Shown: piece after piece, positions 37,391-47,099 of the stretch
Layout of the letters: the number at the start of each line of letters is the position of its first letter
Position numbering within the stretch: position 1 is the stretch's first letter
Source: Pseudisothecium myosuroides
Taxonomy: Eukaryota > Streptophyta > Bryopsida > Hypnales > Lembophyllaceae
DNA length: 64,000 nucleotides
Assembly: GCA_951799445.1 (NCBI GenBank)
Contig: OX637296.1
Span: 5,394,001-5,458,000 of the forward strand
Direction of reading: 5' to 3'
The notes under the pieces: generated by a model
Databases searched by the model: none
The model's input: the letters and a program-made list of their open reading frames with translations, nothing else
What the model was told of the DNA's origin: nothing
Position numbers and translations under genes: made by a program

Positions 37391-38311
37391 TTAATATGAA
37401 TGTCGAAAGTGTTCATCCGGCACAGGCCACCTATGAGTACTGCTGAATCGATTGACAACGTGCGCCAAATCGCCTTCTATTCTGATGACCCGGTCCCAGT
37501 ATTGATGAAACGTCATTGCTAATATGTTGTGGGTCAATCGGCTCATCTCAGTAGTTTCCCTTTGTAGTTGAGTGTAGGCCTCGGACATGCATTGTTTGCT
37601 GATCCTCTGAGCTATTTTAGCTACTGCATATTCTTCCGTTTCACATGATAACTTTGGAATGAGGTGCACATCTGCATCTTTCTCGTGCAAGTACGCAAGC
37701 TTCGGATCCAAGCACCACCTCTCTCTCAGAGTTTTTTCCTTCTCAGCAGTAGATGTGAACGTGTACAAGGTTGTAGGGGGGTCACTACCTAAGGTGGTCA
37801 TGCCCCAATCACAAACTCCAATGTAGACGCGAGACTCGTCGTCAAGAAAGTGAAACATGATGTTGTCCGGAGAAAGATCATTGTGGAGATGTCCAGCTAC
37901 ATGCACTGCATGCATAATGTGCGCCAATGCCCATGCAAGCTCCGCCCGCTTCTTCCTAAACCGACGAAGGCGGAAAGCGTTAATCACACCTTCTTCCGTT
38001 GTACGTTCATATAGAAGACGAACATGTATGTCATCCAGATAGTAATTATCCAAGTTCAACATCTCACGCAATGTTCCGCCGTTCCACCAATACGAGTACC
38101 CTTCATTCCTTGTTGCGTGCACTGCAGCAAACCGTATCACGCCGGCATGTGGAATCCTCACTGCCATTGATTCGTTCGTGTGCTCCAACCTCGCTAGCTC
38201 TGGCCTTGTCATGTGGTGATTGGATCTCTTCGCAGTGAACTCCCAAAATGAAGCTATTGGAGCACATCCTTCAATTTGTACCCTCCGAATTGTGGCATAT
38301 CCTCCTCTCAT
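37391..38311 (-). CDS. Protein-kinase-like domain protein (306 aa), probably 3' part of a larger gene
   Basis: A glycine-loop-like GGYATIRRV is at residues 3-11. A candidate beta-3 lysine (FTAKR) is Lys28. A hinge-like YWWNGGTLREML is at 74-85. The catalytic loop HNDLSPDN is at 143-150, with Asp145 and Asn150 in the HxDLxxxN arrangement. CDWG is at 167-170 in place of DFG. These support a kinase fold. The HND (not HRD) and DWG variants make it atypical; the essential Asp residues are present, so catalysis is possible but unproven. The adjacent upstream ORF (38319-38873) ends within 10 bp in another frame, and the reading most likely continues from it through a frameshift, so the pair is probably one gene with a lesion. 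Confidence 0.7.
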   Translation of the reverse strand: MRGGYATIRRVQIEGCAPIASFWEFTAKRSNHHMTRPELARLEHTNESMAVRIPHAGVIRFAAVHATRNEGYSYWWNGGTLREMLNLDNYYLDDIHVRLLYERTTEEGVINAFRLRRFRKKRAELAWALAHIMHAVHVAGHLHNDLSPDNIMFHFLDDESRVYIGVCDWGMTTLGSDPPTTLYTFTSTAEKEKTLRERWCLDPKLAYLHEKDADVHLIPKLSCETEEYAVAKIAQRISKQCMSEAYTQLQRETTEMSRLTHNILAMTFHQYWDRVIRIEGDLAHVVNRFSSTHRWPVPDEHFRHSY

Positions 38312-38318
38312 GATTTTT

Positions 38319-38873
38319 TCATTGGAAAATCACCCGTGCCGTGTCTGGAAGTGCTATCAAATAACCTCTGCCATGTTGCACTTCAGCCTTCCCATCATTG
38401 GATCCCCACCATCCCACGGACCCAACTCTATTTCGCTTCTTAGCAAATGGAGAGCATCGCTTGGTAAACAAGTCTGCTTTGAGGATGACTTCATCAAATG
38501 CGTCATCGTCTGGGCGGTGCTCCTTCCCGTATTTTGCTAAGACAACCTTCGCATTCCACAACGCATCATTTGTCTTCTTATCCAAAAATTTGAGAAAACC
38601 CCTCTTATCCGTCTTGTGACTCCATTCCGGAACATTGAGGGCCTCCAACATTCTCTGCTTCATGTCATCTTTGAATTTCTGTGGACACTCCTCTTGGTAC
38701 CTAATGTACTTGCTGTCCAAGGATAAAGTGCTTTCAAACTCATAGAATTTGATGGTCAATTCGATGAGAAACTTCTTGCATGCATCTGAGGGAATTTCCC
38801 TCGCCGATTCTACGATGCTTTGCCCTGTTTGCATCACTTGTTTCCCCTTCGCTGCCTTTTTCGTCCTCGGCAT
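38319..38873 (-). CDS. N-terminal part of the kinase-like gene (184 aa), basic and helical
   Basis: Starts at an ATG followed by a Lys-rich stretch (MPRTKKAAKGKQ), then a helical region with FYEFESTLSLDSKYI and ALNVPEWSHKTDKRGFLKFL. I do not recognise the domain. It ends a few bases before the kinase-like ORF in a different frame on the same strand. GC tract 2 lies upstream with a TATAAG on the same strand about 250 bp before this ATG. Most likely it is the 5' half of a frameshifted kinase-like gene; an unrecognised intron is the alternative. Confidence 0.55.
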   Translation of the reverse strand: MPRTKKAAKGKQVMQTGQSIVESAREIPSDACKKFLIELTIKFYEFESTLSLDSKYIRYQEECPQKFKDDMKQRMLEALNVPEWSHKTDKRGFLKFLDKKTNDALWNAKVVLAKYGKEHRPDDDAFDEVILKADLFTKRCSPFAKKRNRVGSVGWWGSNDGKAEVQHGRGYLIALPDTARVIFQ

Positions 38874-39094
38874 GGTGATGAAGTGTTGGTATTTAATTCC
38901 AATTTTTAACGTAGATTATGAATTCTGTGAAACCTCAAACTCGAAGTTCACGCTATCACGGACAAACTTGCCAAAAAAATTGGCAATAAGGTGCCCCCAA
39001 ATAATACTTTTGCTTTCCCAAAGAGAGGAGCCAATGGAGGATAAACCACCAAGCTCTCTGCTCCACTTGCACAAGCAAGGGGGTAAGCAAAAGT

Positions 39095-39565
39095 GAAGGG
39101 CGGTTGGGGCGACCGCCCTTCTTATACTTGCGGACGGCCCGACTACGCCACACGACCGTCCACAAAGCCGACCGCCCGTCGGCCGCATCGGCCGGCCGGC
39201 CGCCCATCGTGCGGTCCGCCGTGCCGGCCGACCGCGGTCTAGGGTTAGGTCGGCCGACCGCCATATCGGACGGCCCGGCCCGCGTCCGCCTCATCGGACG
39301 GTCCGGGATCGCGCAACGGGCGGTCGGGGCGGGGCGACGGGCGGTTGGACACCGGCGGTTGGGGTTGGTCGGGACTCGGTCGAGGGTCGGGGGTCGTCGG
39401 TCGGAGGCGGGCACCACGGCGGGCATTGGTCGGGGTCGATCGGGGGGTCTGGTCGGACGGATGGTGTTTGGGCGGGCGGTGGTCCTCAGTCGGGGGTCAG
39501 GGGGTTCTCGGTCGGGGTCGGGGTCGGTCTGGGGTCGGCGGTCGCGGTCGGTCGGGGTTGGGGTT
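39095..39565 (-). promoter_or_regulatory. GC-rich CGGTCGG tract 2 with TATAAG at its gene-side edge
   Basis: About 470 bp of CGGTCGG, GGCCGACC and related words. On the minus strand TATAAG (complement of 39121-39126) sits at the gene-proximal edge, about 250 bp before the ATG at 38873. Frames open through the tract on either strand are composition artefacts. The promoter role is inferred from position and from the same layout at three other genes. Confidence 0.6.
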
Positions 39566-39575
39566 GTGTTGTTAA

Positions 39576-41196
39576 CCCCTTAACCCCAAAATGACCCTGA
39601 GGATAGAATGTGTCCTTGAGACCTTGACCAATTTTTGAAGTTAAATAAAACCTTACCAAATTACTATATTTAGTAGTTTATATTTTTGAAAAATTCTTCT
39701 TCAAGTTTAGTTTTAGCTTCAAAAATCCGATTTTGAAAATGTACAAATGTGATTTTTCTATTCAAGATTTTGTGCATGAGTGTCCATTGTAATCTTGACT
39801 TTTTGTAGTGTTGAGGGCTCTTGGGAATGGGCCTCAAATACACTAGATCTTTGAAAAAAAATCACATTAGAAATTCATTTAAAAAAATTGTAGAATAGAT
39901 TTTGAGAAGTCATAAATTGATTGAGGTTATGCATATTAGGCCCTTTAACCTCACATTTTTTTAGTGACCAAATTTTTTGATTTGACATGTGAAAAGAGGA
40001 TTGAAAGACTTCAAATCACTTTTACAATTTTAACACCCTCATGATCAAACATTATAACCTTTCAATCTGTAAGAGATATTGTTGTTGTTTCTTTTCTAAT
40101 GTGATCTCTAACATGTCTAGTCTGATTTTATACGATTACAATTCAAAAAGAATTGATACAACTTATTAAAATGTTGGCTTTTTTTCAATTTAGAGCAAAT
40201 TCCTAGAAGCTCAAGAAATTCCAGGGTCATTTTGGGGTTAAGGCCCAAGGCTTTCGGGGTTTAAGAACATCATCGCCTTTGAAGTGATATAGTTCAAAAT
40301 TTTAGTAAGGTATAAAAATCTCAACCGTACAACCTTGTAGTGTACTTGTTGTAGATGACATGAATCAAATTTGGAGTCATTTGACCGTGTACATAGCAAG
40401 ATTATAATGTTTTAGTGTAGAAAGAAGATCTTGAAATTTTCCTACACACGTGAAATTCGATTTCTAAACCTCCTCAAATGAAAAAAATTTAAACTACAAA
40501 GTGATTCAAAATCAACATACAAACACATTGGTGGAAAAAAACATCATTGAATTGACTCATTGTGTCTGCAAAATGGCTTGCAAATGTCAAAAAAGTAGCA
40601 AAAAAAGTTGCAAAAAAATACAACTAAGGCTAAACCTCTTTCTACTAGAATGCTTCTCAGTCACTCATAAATTCTTGGATTAATATGGAATTTTAGCCAC
40701 ACAAACTAGACTAGTACGTGCAACTTTTCCAATAACTTTGATTGAAATCAGACATTTTATGAAGAAGAAACAAGCCGCCGAAGTTCACTGTAATCCAATG
40801 TCAAGGTCAGGGTCTTGAACTTGGAGTAGTTCCGAAACATTCAAAACAATTTGGATTGACATGAAAATTCCACCACAATAACTAGACATCAAGGGGAACA
40901 TAATGCAACAAATTTTTGGAAAACTAACACTGGATAAAGGAAATACAAGCCCCCGAAGTTGCAACCTTCAAATGCATTTTGGTGACCTCAAATTGAACTT
41001 CTGAACTTCGATTGGCTTCCAAGAAATCAATACATCTTGGATTGATCTGAAACTTTTACCACATAAACTATAAGAGAGAGCGCAAATTTTTCAACAAGTT
41101 TTATTAAATTCAGACATTGGATGCAGAAGTTACAGCACTTTGAATTGGACTTGAAACTCTGTAAGGCCTTTTTTGGGCCCCTTGGGCGTTGAGGGG
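39576..41196. mobile_element. TTAA-flanked transposon with a second one inserted in its terminal repeat
   Basis: The right end, inverted, is CCCCTCAACGCCCAAGG. The left end is CCCC followed by TTAA, the nested element (39584-40237), TTAA, then GGCCCAAGGC. Without the nested element and one TTAA the left end is CCCCTTAAGGCCCAAGG, which matches the right end. TTAA flanks the whole at 39572-39575 and 41197-41200. Net length is about 960 bp. No transposase ORF is seen. Confidence 0.8.
39584..40237. mobile_element. Nested TTAA-flanked transposon, CCCCAAAATGACCCTG ends
   Basis: Begins CCCCAAAATGACCCTG and ends with its exact reverse complement CAGGGTCATTTTGGGG. TTAA flanks both (39580-39583 and 40238-40241). 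It is 654 bp and non-coding. It occupies a TTAA only four bases inside the terminal repeat of the surrounding element. Confidence 0.9.
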
Positions 41197-41555
41197 TTAA
41201 AAGGTACTCTATTTTATAGAGTACACGCATACACCTTCGAGTTAGGCTTTCCATTGAAAGAGTCCGCACTGACATTCAAATGAGAAAATGGGAGAAAATA
41301 GTCCGCTCAAAAATTTATATTTCTGGAAAAAATTGGTAGTACAATAATGGTTTCAAACAATAACACCACCACATATCTACCATGTTATGACATATTCACA
41401 TAAAAGTTCTTTATATCAACATTGCCAAAAACATGCCTGTAATTTAGTCATTTATCGAGGTCACTATAGTATGCGTGTCCCAAATAACATTATAGGAATA
41501 CTAAAATAAAAGCCTTCTACTTTAAGACATAAGAACTACGATAACACACACTCCT

Positions 41556-42199
41556 TTACTCAGAATCAAAATCGGTGTCATCTCTCTGATTGGGGCGTGT
41601 ACGACCGAATCCGAGTATACCGACATATGGTCCTCCGCCGTAGATGTCTCCATGTCCGCTTGGTGCACCTCCATGTCCATAATTGCCCGAGTAAGGACCT
41701 CCAAAAGTTGGAGGAGGAACTAGAACAATGTATTGAGATCTTCCTTCACCTGAAGGTCCTGAACCACCAGAATAAGAACCTCCATAATGTTGATATGACC
41801 CACCTGGAGCACTTCCACCATAGAAATGGGAGCTTCCTTGGCTCAAACCACCATATTGCGTGCCCCCATGTCTTCCTACCCCACTGGTAAAGTCAGTTTC
41901 AAGATTGTTACCGTAGTATGACCCACCTTCAGTGGGCCCACCATAATAATGGTAGCCTCCTCCGGCTCCTCGGCTAGAACCGCCATATTGCATGGTTCCT
42001 TGACTCTCTTCCTTGCGGTCCATGCCACCTTCGGGATTGTTTGCGTAGTATGACCCCCCTCTTGCGGACCCAAGATAGTACGCCGAGCCTCCTTGGCTAA
42101 AATGACCATACTGCGGGTTTTCACGACTTCTTCCCCCGCTTTGAGAGCCATCTCTTGGGTCGTTACCGTAGTGAGAACCATGTCTCCCTCCTTTTGGGC
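41556..42199 (-). pseudogene. 3' part of CKKYIKM-domain gene 1: Gly/Tyr-rich C-terminal region
   Basis: About 210 codons rich in Gly, Tyr and Ser with imperfect repeats (GGSYYANNPEGG, GGSYYGNNLE, GGSSRGAGGGYHYYGG, GGSYQHYGGSYSGG), ending DDTDFDSE and a TAA stop. Such composition is typical of disordered, prion-like or RNA-binding-protein tails. Its 5' side abuts the 3.45 kb element at 42200. When the element and one TGGGC are removed the frame is the same as that of the ORF at 45700-46386, interrupted only by one TAG. It is therefore the C-terminal half of that gene. Confidence 0.7.
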
Positions 42200-42430
42200 T
42201 GTCGCAATGTGAATTTTTGGTTTTTTGTAAGTTATCTAAATCTTGGAATGGAAACCGTGATCTGGTATCCGGATTCAAGCAAGAGATAACGGAAAACCGG
42301 AAATTAACTACGGAACGGAATAGGTGACAATCCGGATTCAATCTGAATCTAAACCGGATTAGAGTTGGAGCGGATCTGAGTTGGAACGGATTGGGTCAGG
42401 AACGGATTTGGTCATGATGACAGATCAGAC

Positions 42431-42438
42431 TATAAATA
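42431..42438 (+). promoter_or_regulatory. TATA box of element copy A (TATAAATA)
   Basis: TATAAATA lies 231 bp from the element's left end and 280 bp before the first ATG of the element gene. Copy B has the same motif at the same distance from its end, although the flanking bases differ slightly. This supports a functional promoter. Confidence 0.65.
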
Positions 42439-42710
42439 GGCTGACCAATCTAGTTGACACTCTTTTTCAAACTTCGTTTGCTGAAATCGCTCTCCAGCTT
42501 GTATTTAGCTTTCCTCCCAGCCCTTTGCTTTCTTGTTGTGTGAGTTTGTGTGTGCGTGTTAGTGTGTTAGAGCGCACAGCGCTTTAGTGTGTATTGCAAG
42601 TTTAGAGGTATTCCGGTTGAGATCAGAAGAGCGAAGGTGAGAAACGAGACGTGCGGCTAGGAGAGAGAAAGGTAGCCTTAGTAAGAATCCGGTTAGCACA
42701 ACTCGTGTCC

Positions 42711-44466
42711 ATGCCTCAGCTCCGCAAGAGTAGAGCAGGACCGTCCAGTTCCTCCACAATAGAAGTTAAACTCCGGAAGGTGTGTCTGATTATTCCAGCA
42801 AAAGAGAAGGGAAAGGACAACCTCATGGAGGATCTTGCCAAGATGGGTTGCGGGGGACTGATAGATTAATCTTGGGGGTTTAGAGAGGAACGGATGATTC
42901 GAGAGCTGTTGGAAAAACTCTCGAATGAGTTCGATAAGACCATCCGCGGAATTCCGGGCAGTTGGACGGAAGAGATGTGGAGGTCCGTGTACGACTTCCG
43001 GTCAGGAGGTCGGGGGATGGCCACCTCGAAGGAGGGATACACTCGGGGGAAGTTCCGGAGCACGGTGGACTCGAAGGATGGGCATGCGGTCGCAGATTGT
43101 TTGGACGACCGGCATTGCAATCTTTTGCAGTTCCTGGTTCCGATCATCCACCCGGAGAAGCCGACAAGGGTGACGATAGCCATCGGGAACCTGATTTTCG
43201 GAGCCCTGAGCGGGGAACGGAAAGTGGACTGGGCCAGGATCTTTTCCGATCTGGTCAGCCGTCTGGTTCCAAAGATCGGAGGAAGTAGGCTGACTCCGCT
43301 GAGTCCCTACATCTTCCATCTTTACAAGTATAACCAACTCCTCACGGATACGGAGGAGAAGGAATGGAAGACTCAGGAGTCACTCCTGAAGTATGGGGAA
43401 TCGGAATCGAAGGAAGAGCAGGAGGAAGTATCCGGTTCCGATGAAGAAGAAGAAGAAGAGGAGGAGCAACATCGGCCGCAGCACAAGCGGCAGAAGACGA
43501 CGCCTCCTCACCGGAGAGGAACCCCAACCCCTCCGGGTGAGACATCCAACCCTGGGAAGAAACCGGTTTTTGGAGAACCGGGTCCTTCCGGATCCGTTCA
43601 ACCAGCTGATCAACATCTTGAGCGATGTGCGAGCAGACTGGGCGGTGAAGAAGCTGGTTCTGAACCAGATCAGTGAGCTGGTGGGAGCACCAGCAGATAG
43701 CAACCTCGCAGGAGTGGTTGCAGAGTACATCTCCAGCCCGGATGAGATCCGGAAACAAGAAGCGGAGAATCGACGACTCCAAGAGGAGAATGAGTCGTTG
43801 AAGACAGAACTTTTACTCCTCAAGGAGGACATGGCCACCACTCTTGAGATGGCAGAGGCTACCCGGAAAGTAGCTGAGGATGTGAAGGCCACTTTTGGGA
43901 CAAGCGGGGAGGCCATCACCAAGTCAAAGCTGTTTGACGAGGGAGTCCTCAAGGACAAGAAGATATCCGGAACCAAGTTGGTCCGGATCTTGACGGACTA
44001 CTCCGAGAAGGTGGAATTGGTGATGGTGGAAGCGCGAGAAGCAGCAAACCGGATGGAGGAGAGTAGTCGAAAGCTGAACGGAGTGACGTTGTCATGATCG
44101 TTCCATCTTTCCGACCTTTCGATACCGGGATCTTTTCCGAACATAGGCATTCAGACGGAAGGAAAGGATCGGACTCCCCAGTCAAAGAAGAGTGGGAGGA
44201 AGCTCGCAAACACCATCAACTTAGATTCGTCACCGGATCTCCTAGATCATGAAACCGGGGAGCGGAACCGGAATCTGACGAACGTCTTCGAACAGCTTGG
44301 AGCGGAAACTCCCAGGAGTCCCACACTGAACCAGGGACAGGATCAAAGTATGGATCTGACCCCGGATCAGGGTGCGGATCAAGGTCTAGATCAGAGCGTG
44401 GACCAAGGTGTAGACCAGGTTATGGACGAAGGAACGGATCAAGGAGTAGATCCGGTTGTGATATAA
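42711..44466 (+). pseudogene. Element copy A gene: gag-like/unknown protein, about 585 codons, broken
   Basis: From ATG 42711 (MPQLRKSRAGPSSSS) the frame reads into LRELLEKLSNEF-type helices, then VTIAIGNLIFGALSGERKVDW and LTPLSPYIFHLYKYNQLLT. An acidic run of Glu (near 43440-43465) and a basic Pro/Arg segment (KRQKTTPPHRRGTPTPP) follow. Then come FNQLINILSDVRADW, a coiled coil (RKQEAENRRLQEENESLKTE), and a tail of DQG-type repeats. Breaks: a TAA at about 42867, a frameshift at about 43590 caused by a 14-base deletion relative to copy B, and a TGA at 44095. Layout resembles a retroelement gag (folded N-part, basic linker, coiled coil), but there is no zinc knuckle. I do not recognise the family. 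Confidence 0.6.
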
Positions 44467-45651
44467 TAGATAGGAATTAGTTTTGTAAATAGTTGTTAGT
44501 TAGGACCGGACCGGATTTGATCCGATGTTTTCCGGTCTGGCCGGCTCGGCAGGGACCAAAAGTTCCGCGCGGACTTTCTGGGGCCCTTTTTGTTGACTTT
44601 TGAGTTTTAAAGTGTATATTAGTCAGTCTCTGCGAAGGAGACTGGGAATCTTTTTTCTTGAGTTGTTTGTGCGTTTTCTATTGACTTCTTGTTGTACGTC
44701 TCTCCCGCGCGTGGCAGGGTTGTTTTGGTGAGGAATTAGGAAAATGTATGTAGATTCTAGAGAGATTTCTCCCCTTAGTGTGTTTGTTTTGCTCTTATGT
44801 GCATGTGAGTGGGTAGTCTAAGTGTTGGGAGTGGATTTCAGTTCCTCAGCACCTCTACAGTTCACGATTCCGGACGAGAAAGCCGTTGTTAGGCTGGGCG
44901 GATAGGGAAGGAGTCCTTAGTTGTGCTAGAACTCCTGGATAGGAAATCCGGTTGAGTGTCCGATCTCCCGTGAGGTCTCGCTGCCCTAGTTGGTAAACGG
45001 AAGGACTTTAGTTGATGTTGGAACGGACGGGTTCACTTGTAACCACCTAACTTCGCACGGAGGGAACTTGGCATCAAGGTCGTTGCCGTATGAGAGGATC
45101 GTACGGGGGGTCTTTGTGTAACCTGCAAACCGGATCGCTATCCGGGTGGTTGTGAGAGATCAAACCGGATCTGAGCTAGTGTAGGAAGTAGTGGATTAGA
45201 GAAGTGGGTCTTCAACCACTATAAGTCACGGAAGGAGTGGTGGGCTTGCCACTCTCAAAAGCAAGCGGCGAACCCTCTGATGGTGAAACAGAGGTAAAAC
45301 TAAACCAAAGTGGAGTGAGAGTATGTGTGAGAGGACCGGATCAGATTGGTCCAGAGGAGCTCCAAGATCGGAAGTTGAAGGATCCTGGGTTGTGGTAGTT
45401 TTACAGGACCGAATAGCTTGACAAGCCGGAAGAGATAGAGAGAGGTCTGGTCGTTGTTTTCGGTGTGTTGTTGTTTCTGGTTTTAGATCTAGGACCAGAA
45501 AGTAAAAATTGGATACTGGCTGAGTTTAAGTTGGGAATAGAGCTAGACACTTCACAGAATCTCGTGGGTTCAATCTTTAGAGTCATTTTGTTATGCTTTA
45601 GAGTGGTTTTTGGGAGTATAACAGGGAATTCACTTACTCTGTGCTGTGACA
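44467..45651 (+). other. Long non-coding 3' part of element copy A
   Basis: About 1.2 kb with no long ORF of coding quality. It contains a TATATT at about 44615-44620 followed by GTCAGTCTCTGC. Copy B has TATATAAG there, so a second promoter near the 3' end is possible. Sequence is 90 percent or more like copy B by eye, which suggests the two copies are fairly recent. Confidence 0.5.
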
Positions 45652-45699
45652 TGGGCCATATGTATCGCGATCAATTTTGTATGACCTACCGTGCCCATG

Positions 45700-46386
45700 C
45701 TATCGACCACGATCGTCTATACTTCTGCGCATTGCCTCTAGCATGTCCTGTTCATACATAATGTCATCTCGGTCTTCTTGACGTTCGTGCCTCTCTCCAA
45801 ATGTCACAGGCGCAGCAACATCATTGACATCATCGTCTTCTTCCGATTCATCCTCTGCATCCGGCATCACAACTGATGAAAAATGTCCAAAGCCTCGATT
45901 GGACCACTCTTTGATGCAATCGCTTTCTTTATCCCACTTCCTATCAATCACGTGGGCTGTGCAATTTAGTGTATTCACATTTCTACTTGGAACTGTGCGC
46001 CAGTCCACTTCTTTGTGGAGTACAATCTCTGCCCAAACCATGGCCATGACCCCATACAAGATGATATTTTTTTCCCCCTCTGGTAAACCGGTTGCCTTTC
46101 GGACTTCTTTGTATCGTTGCACAAAGTGTTTGCTCTTACACGTAGTAGTTTGTCCTTCCCAACAAGGTTGTTGCTGTAGTGCGCGGTCTTGATCCCAAAG
46201 TTTGGAGATGTGCTTCATTTTGATGTACTTTTTGCACATTGTGCCGTTCCACAGTTTGGTGGGCTCCTCTTCCCATCCAGGTTCCGCTACACAAAACGGA
46301 TTAGCCCAATCTTCCCAACTCATGTCCTGTGATCTTCCCCTTCTGTTGGCCTTCCGACCTTTTCTCCAGGGTGTTCCATGTGGCAT
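45700..46386 (-). pseudogene. CKKYIKM-domain gene 1, 5' part (228 aa)
   Basis: Starts at ATG 46386 (MPHGTPWRKGRKANRRGR, basic). The core has KLWNGTMCKKYIKMKHISKLW, FVQRYKEVRKATG, and MAMVWAEIVLHKEVDWRTVP. The same core order is found in the gene at 50308 (SKLCRQYVKMYHIDKLW, FVHRSKEVWRA, CMVYAELILNRKVDWSTFP), so this is a gene family. An acidic stretch (AEDESEEDDDVND) follows. The frame meets TAG at 45700 but continues open to the element at 45651 and beyond it, suggesting a premature stop plus an insertion. Upstream is GC tract 3 with an ATAAATAG. Function unknown. Confidence 0.65.
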
Positions 46387-46639
46387 AGTGACCTTGCTTA
46401 AAATGAAAAGAACCGATTAAAAATTTTAAATCATGTTGTCAAACACACGGATGAAGACTGCAGGAGTTCCACCGTGTGAATGAGTCAATTGGACAAGAGC
46501 ATTCGGACCCCCACTATATAAGTGGAAATTAAATGCATGAAAAAATTTAATATCCAAGCACAGCCATTCACACACCTAGCCGGAAGGGGCGCGCAGAAAC
46601 TTAAAGGCGCTAGTTCACCCACTCCGGAAGGGAACGGAC

Positions 46640-46990
46640 TGTGAAGAAATGAGCCGTCCGCTCCGCTATTTATGTGGTCGGACGGGGGCCTGGCGGACTA
46701 GCCGAGGCGACCGCATCGGATGGCAAGAAATCGGACGCGAAGATCCATCGGACCACATTCGTCGGCCACTGGATTGTACGGTCACCGACAAAGGGCGGAC
46801 GGAAGCGGCGAACGGAGATGGCGGTCGGCGCACCAAACTTCTGAACGGCCATGCGGTCGGAAGGACGAGCGGGGATACGGTCGGGCAAGGTGGCAGACGG
46901 GCTCGCAATCAGGCGGGCTGGCGGGTGTTTGGGCCAGCGTTCGGGCGGGCTAGCGGGCGTTTGGGTGGGCTTTCGGGCGGGCGTTTGGAT
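46640..46990 (-). promoter_or_regulatory. GC-rich tract 3 with ATAAATAG at its gene-side edge
   Basis: About 350 bp of CGGTCGG, GGCGGGCG and related words. On the minus strand ATAAATAG (complement of 46666-46673) lies about 280 bp before the ATG at 46386. Same layout as tracts 2, 4 and 5. Confidence 0.55.
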
Positions 46991-47099
46991 TACGCAGCAT
47001 AACGTATTCACGTAGGAAAAAGTTTTCACTATTTACAATTAAATGTCATCGTATTGCCCTCCCAAATTTAATGAATTACATCACTCTAAATTTTGAATA

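Larger units (their letters stand above)
42200..45651 (+). mobile_element. TGTC...GACA element copy A, 3452 bp, duplication TGGGC
   Basis: Begins TGTCGCAATG and ends CTGTGACA, giving a short inverted repeat TGTC(G/A)CA with TG...CA termini. TGGGC flanks both ends exactly (42195-42199 and 45652-45656). A 5-bp duplication with TG...CA ends is what an LTR-retrotransposon integrase makes. However, I see no direct terminal repeats and no protease, RT or integrase, so it is either a very large solo LTR that encodes a protein or an unusual non-autonomous element. CCGGAAT and CCGGAT words are frequent throughout. Copy B lies at 52342-60631. Confidence 0.8.

Noticed and set aside
42200..45651. Complete LTR retrotransposon
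   Set aside because: No direct terminal repeats and no protease, reverse transcriptase or integrase were found between the TG and CA ends.
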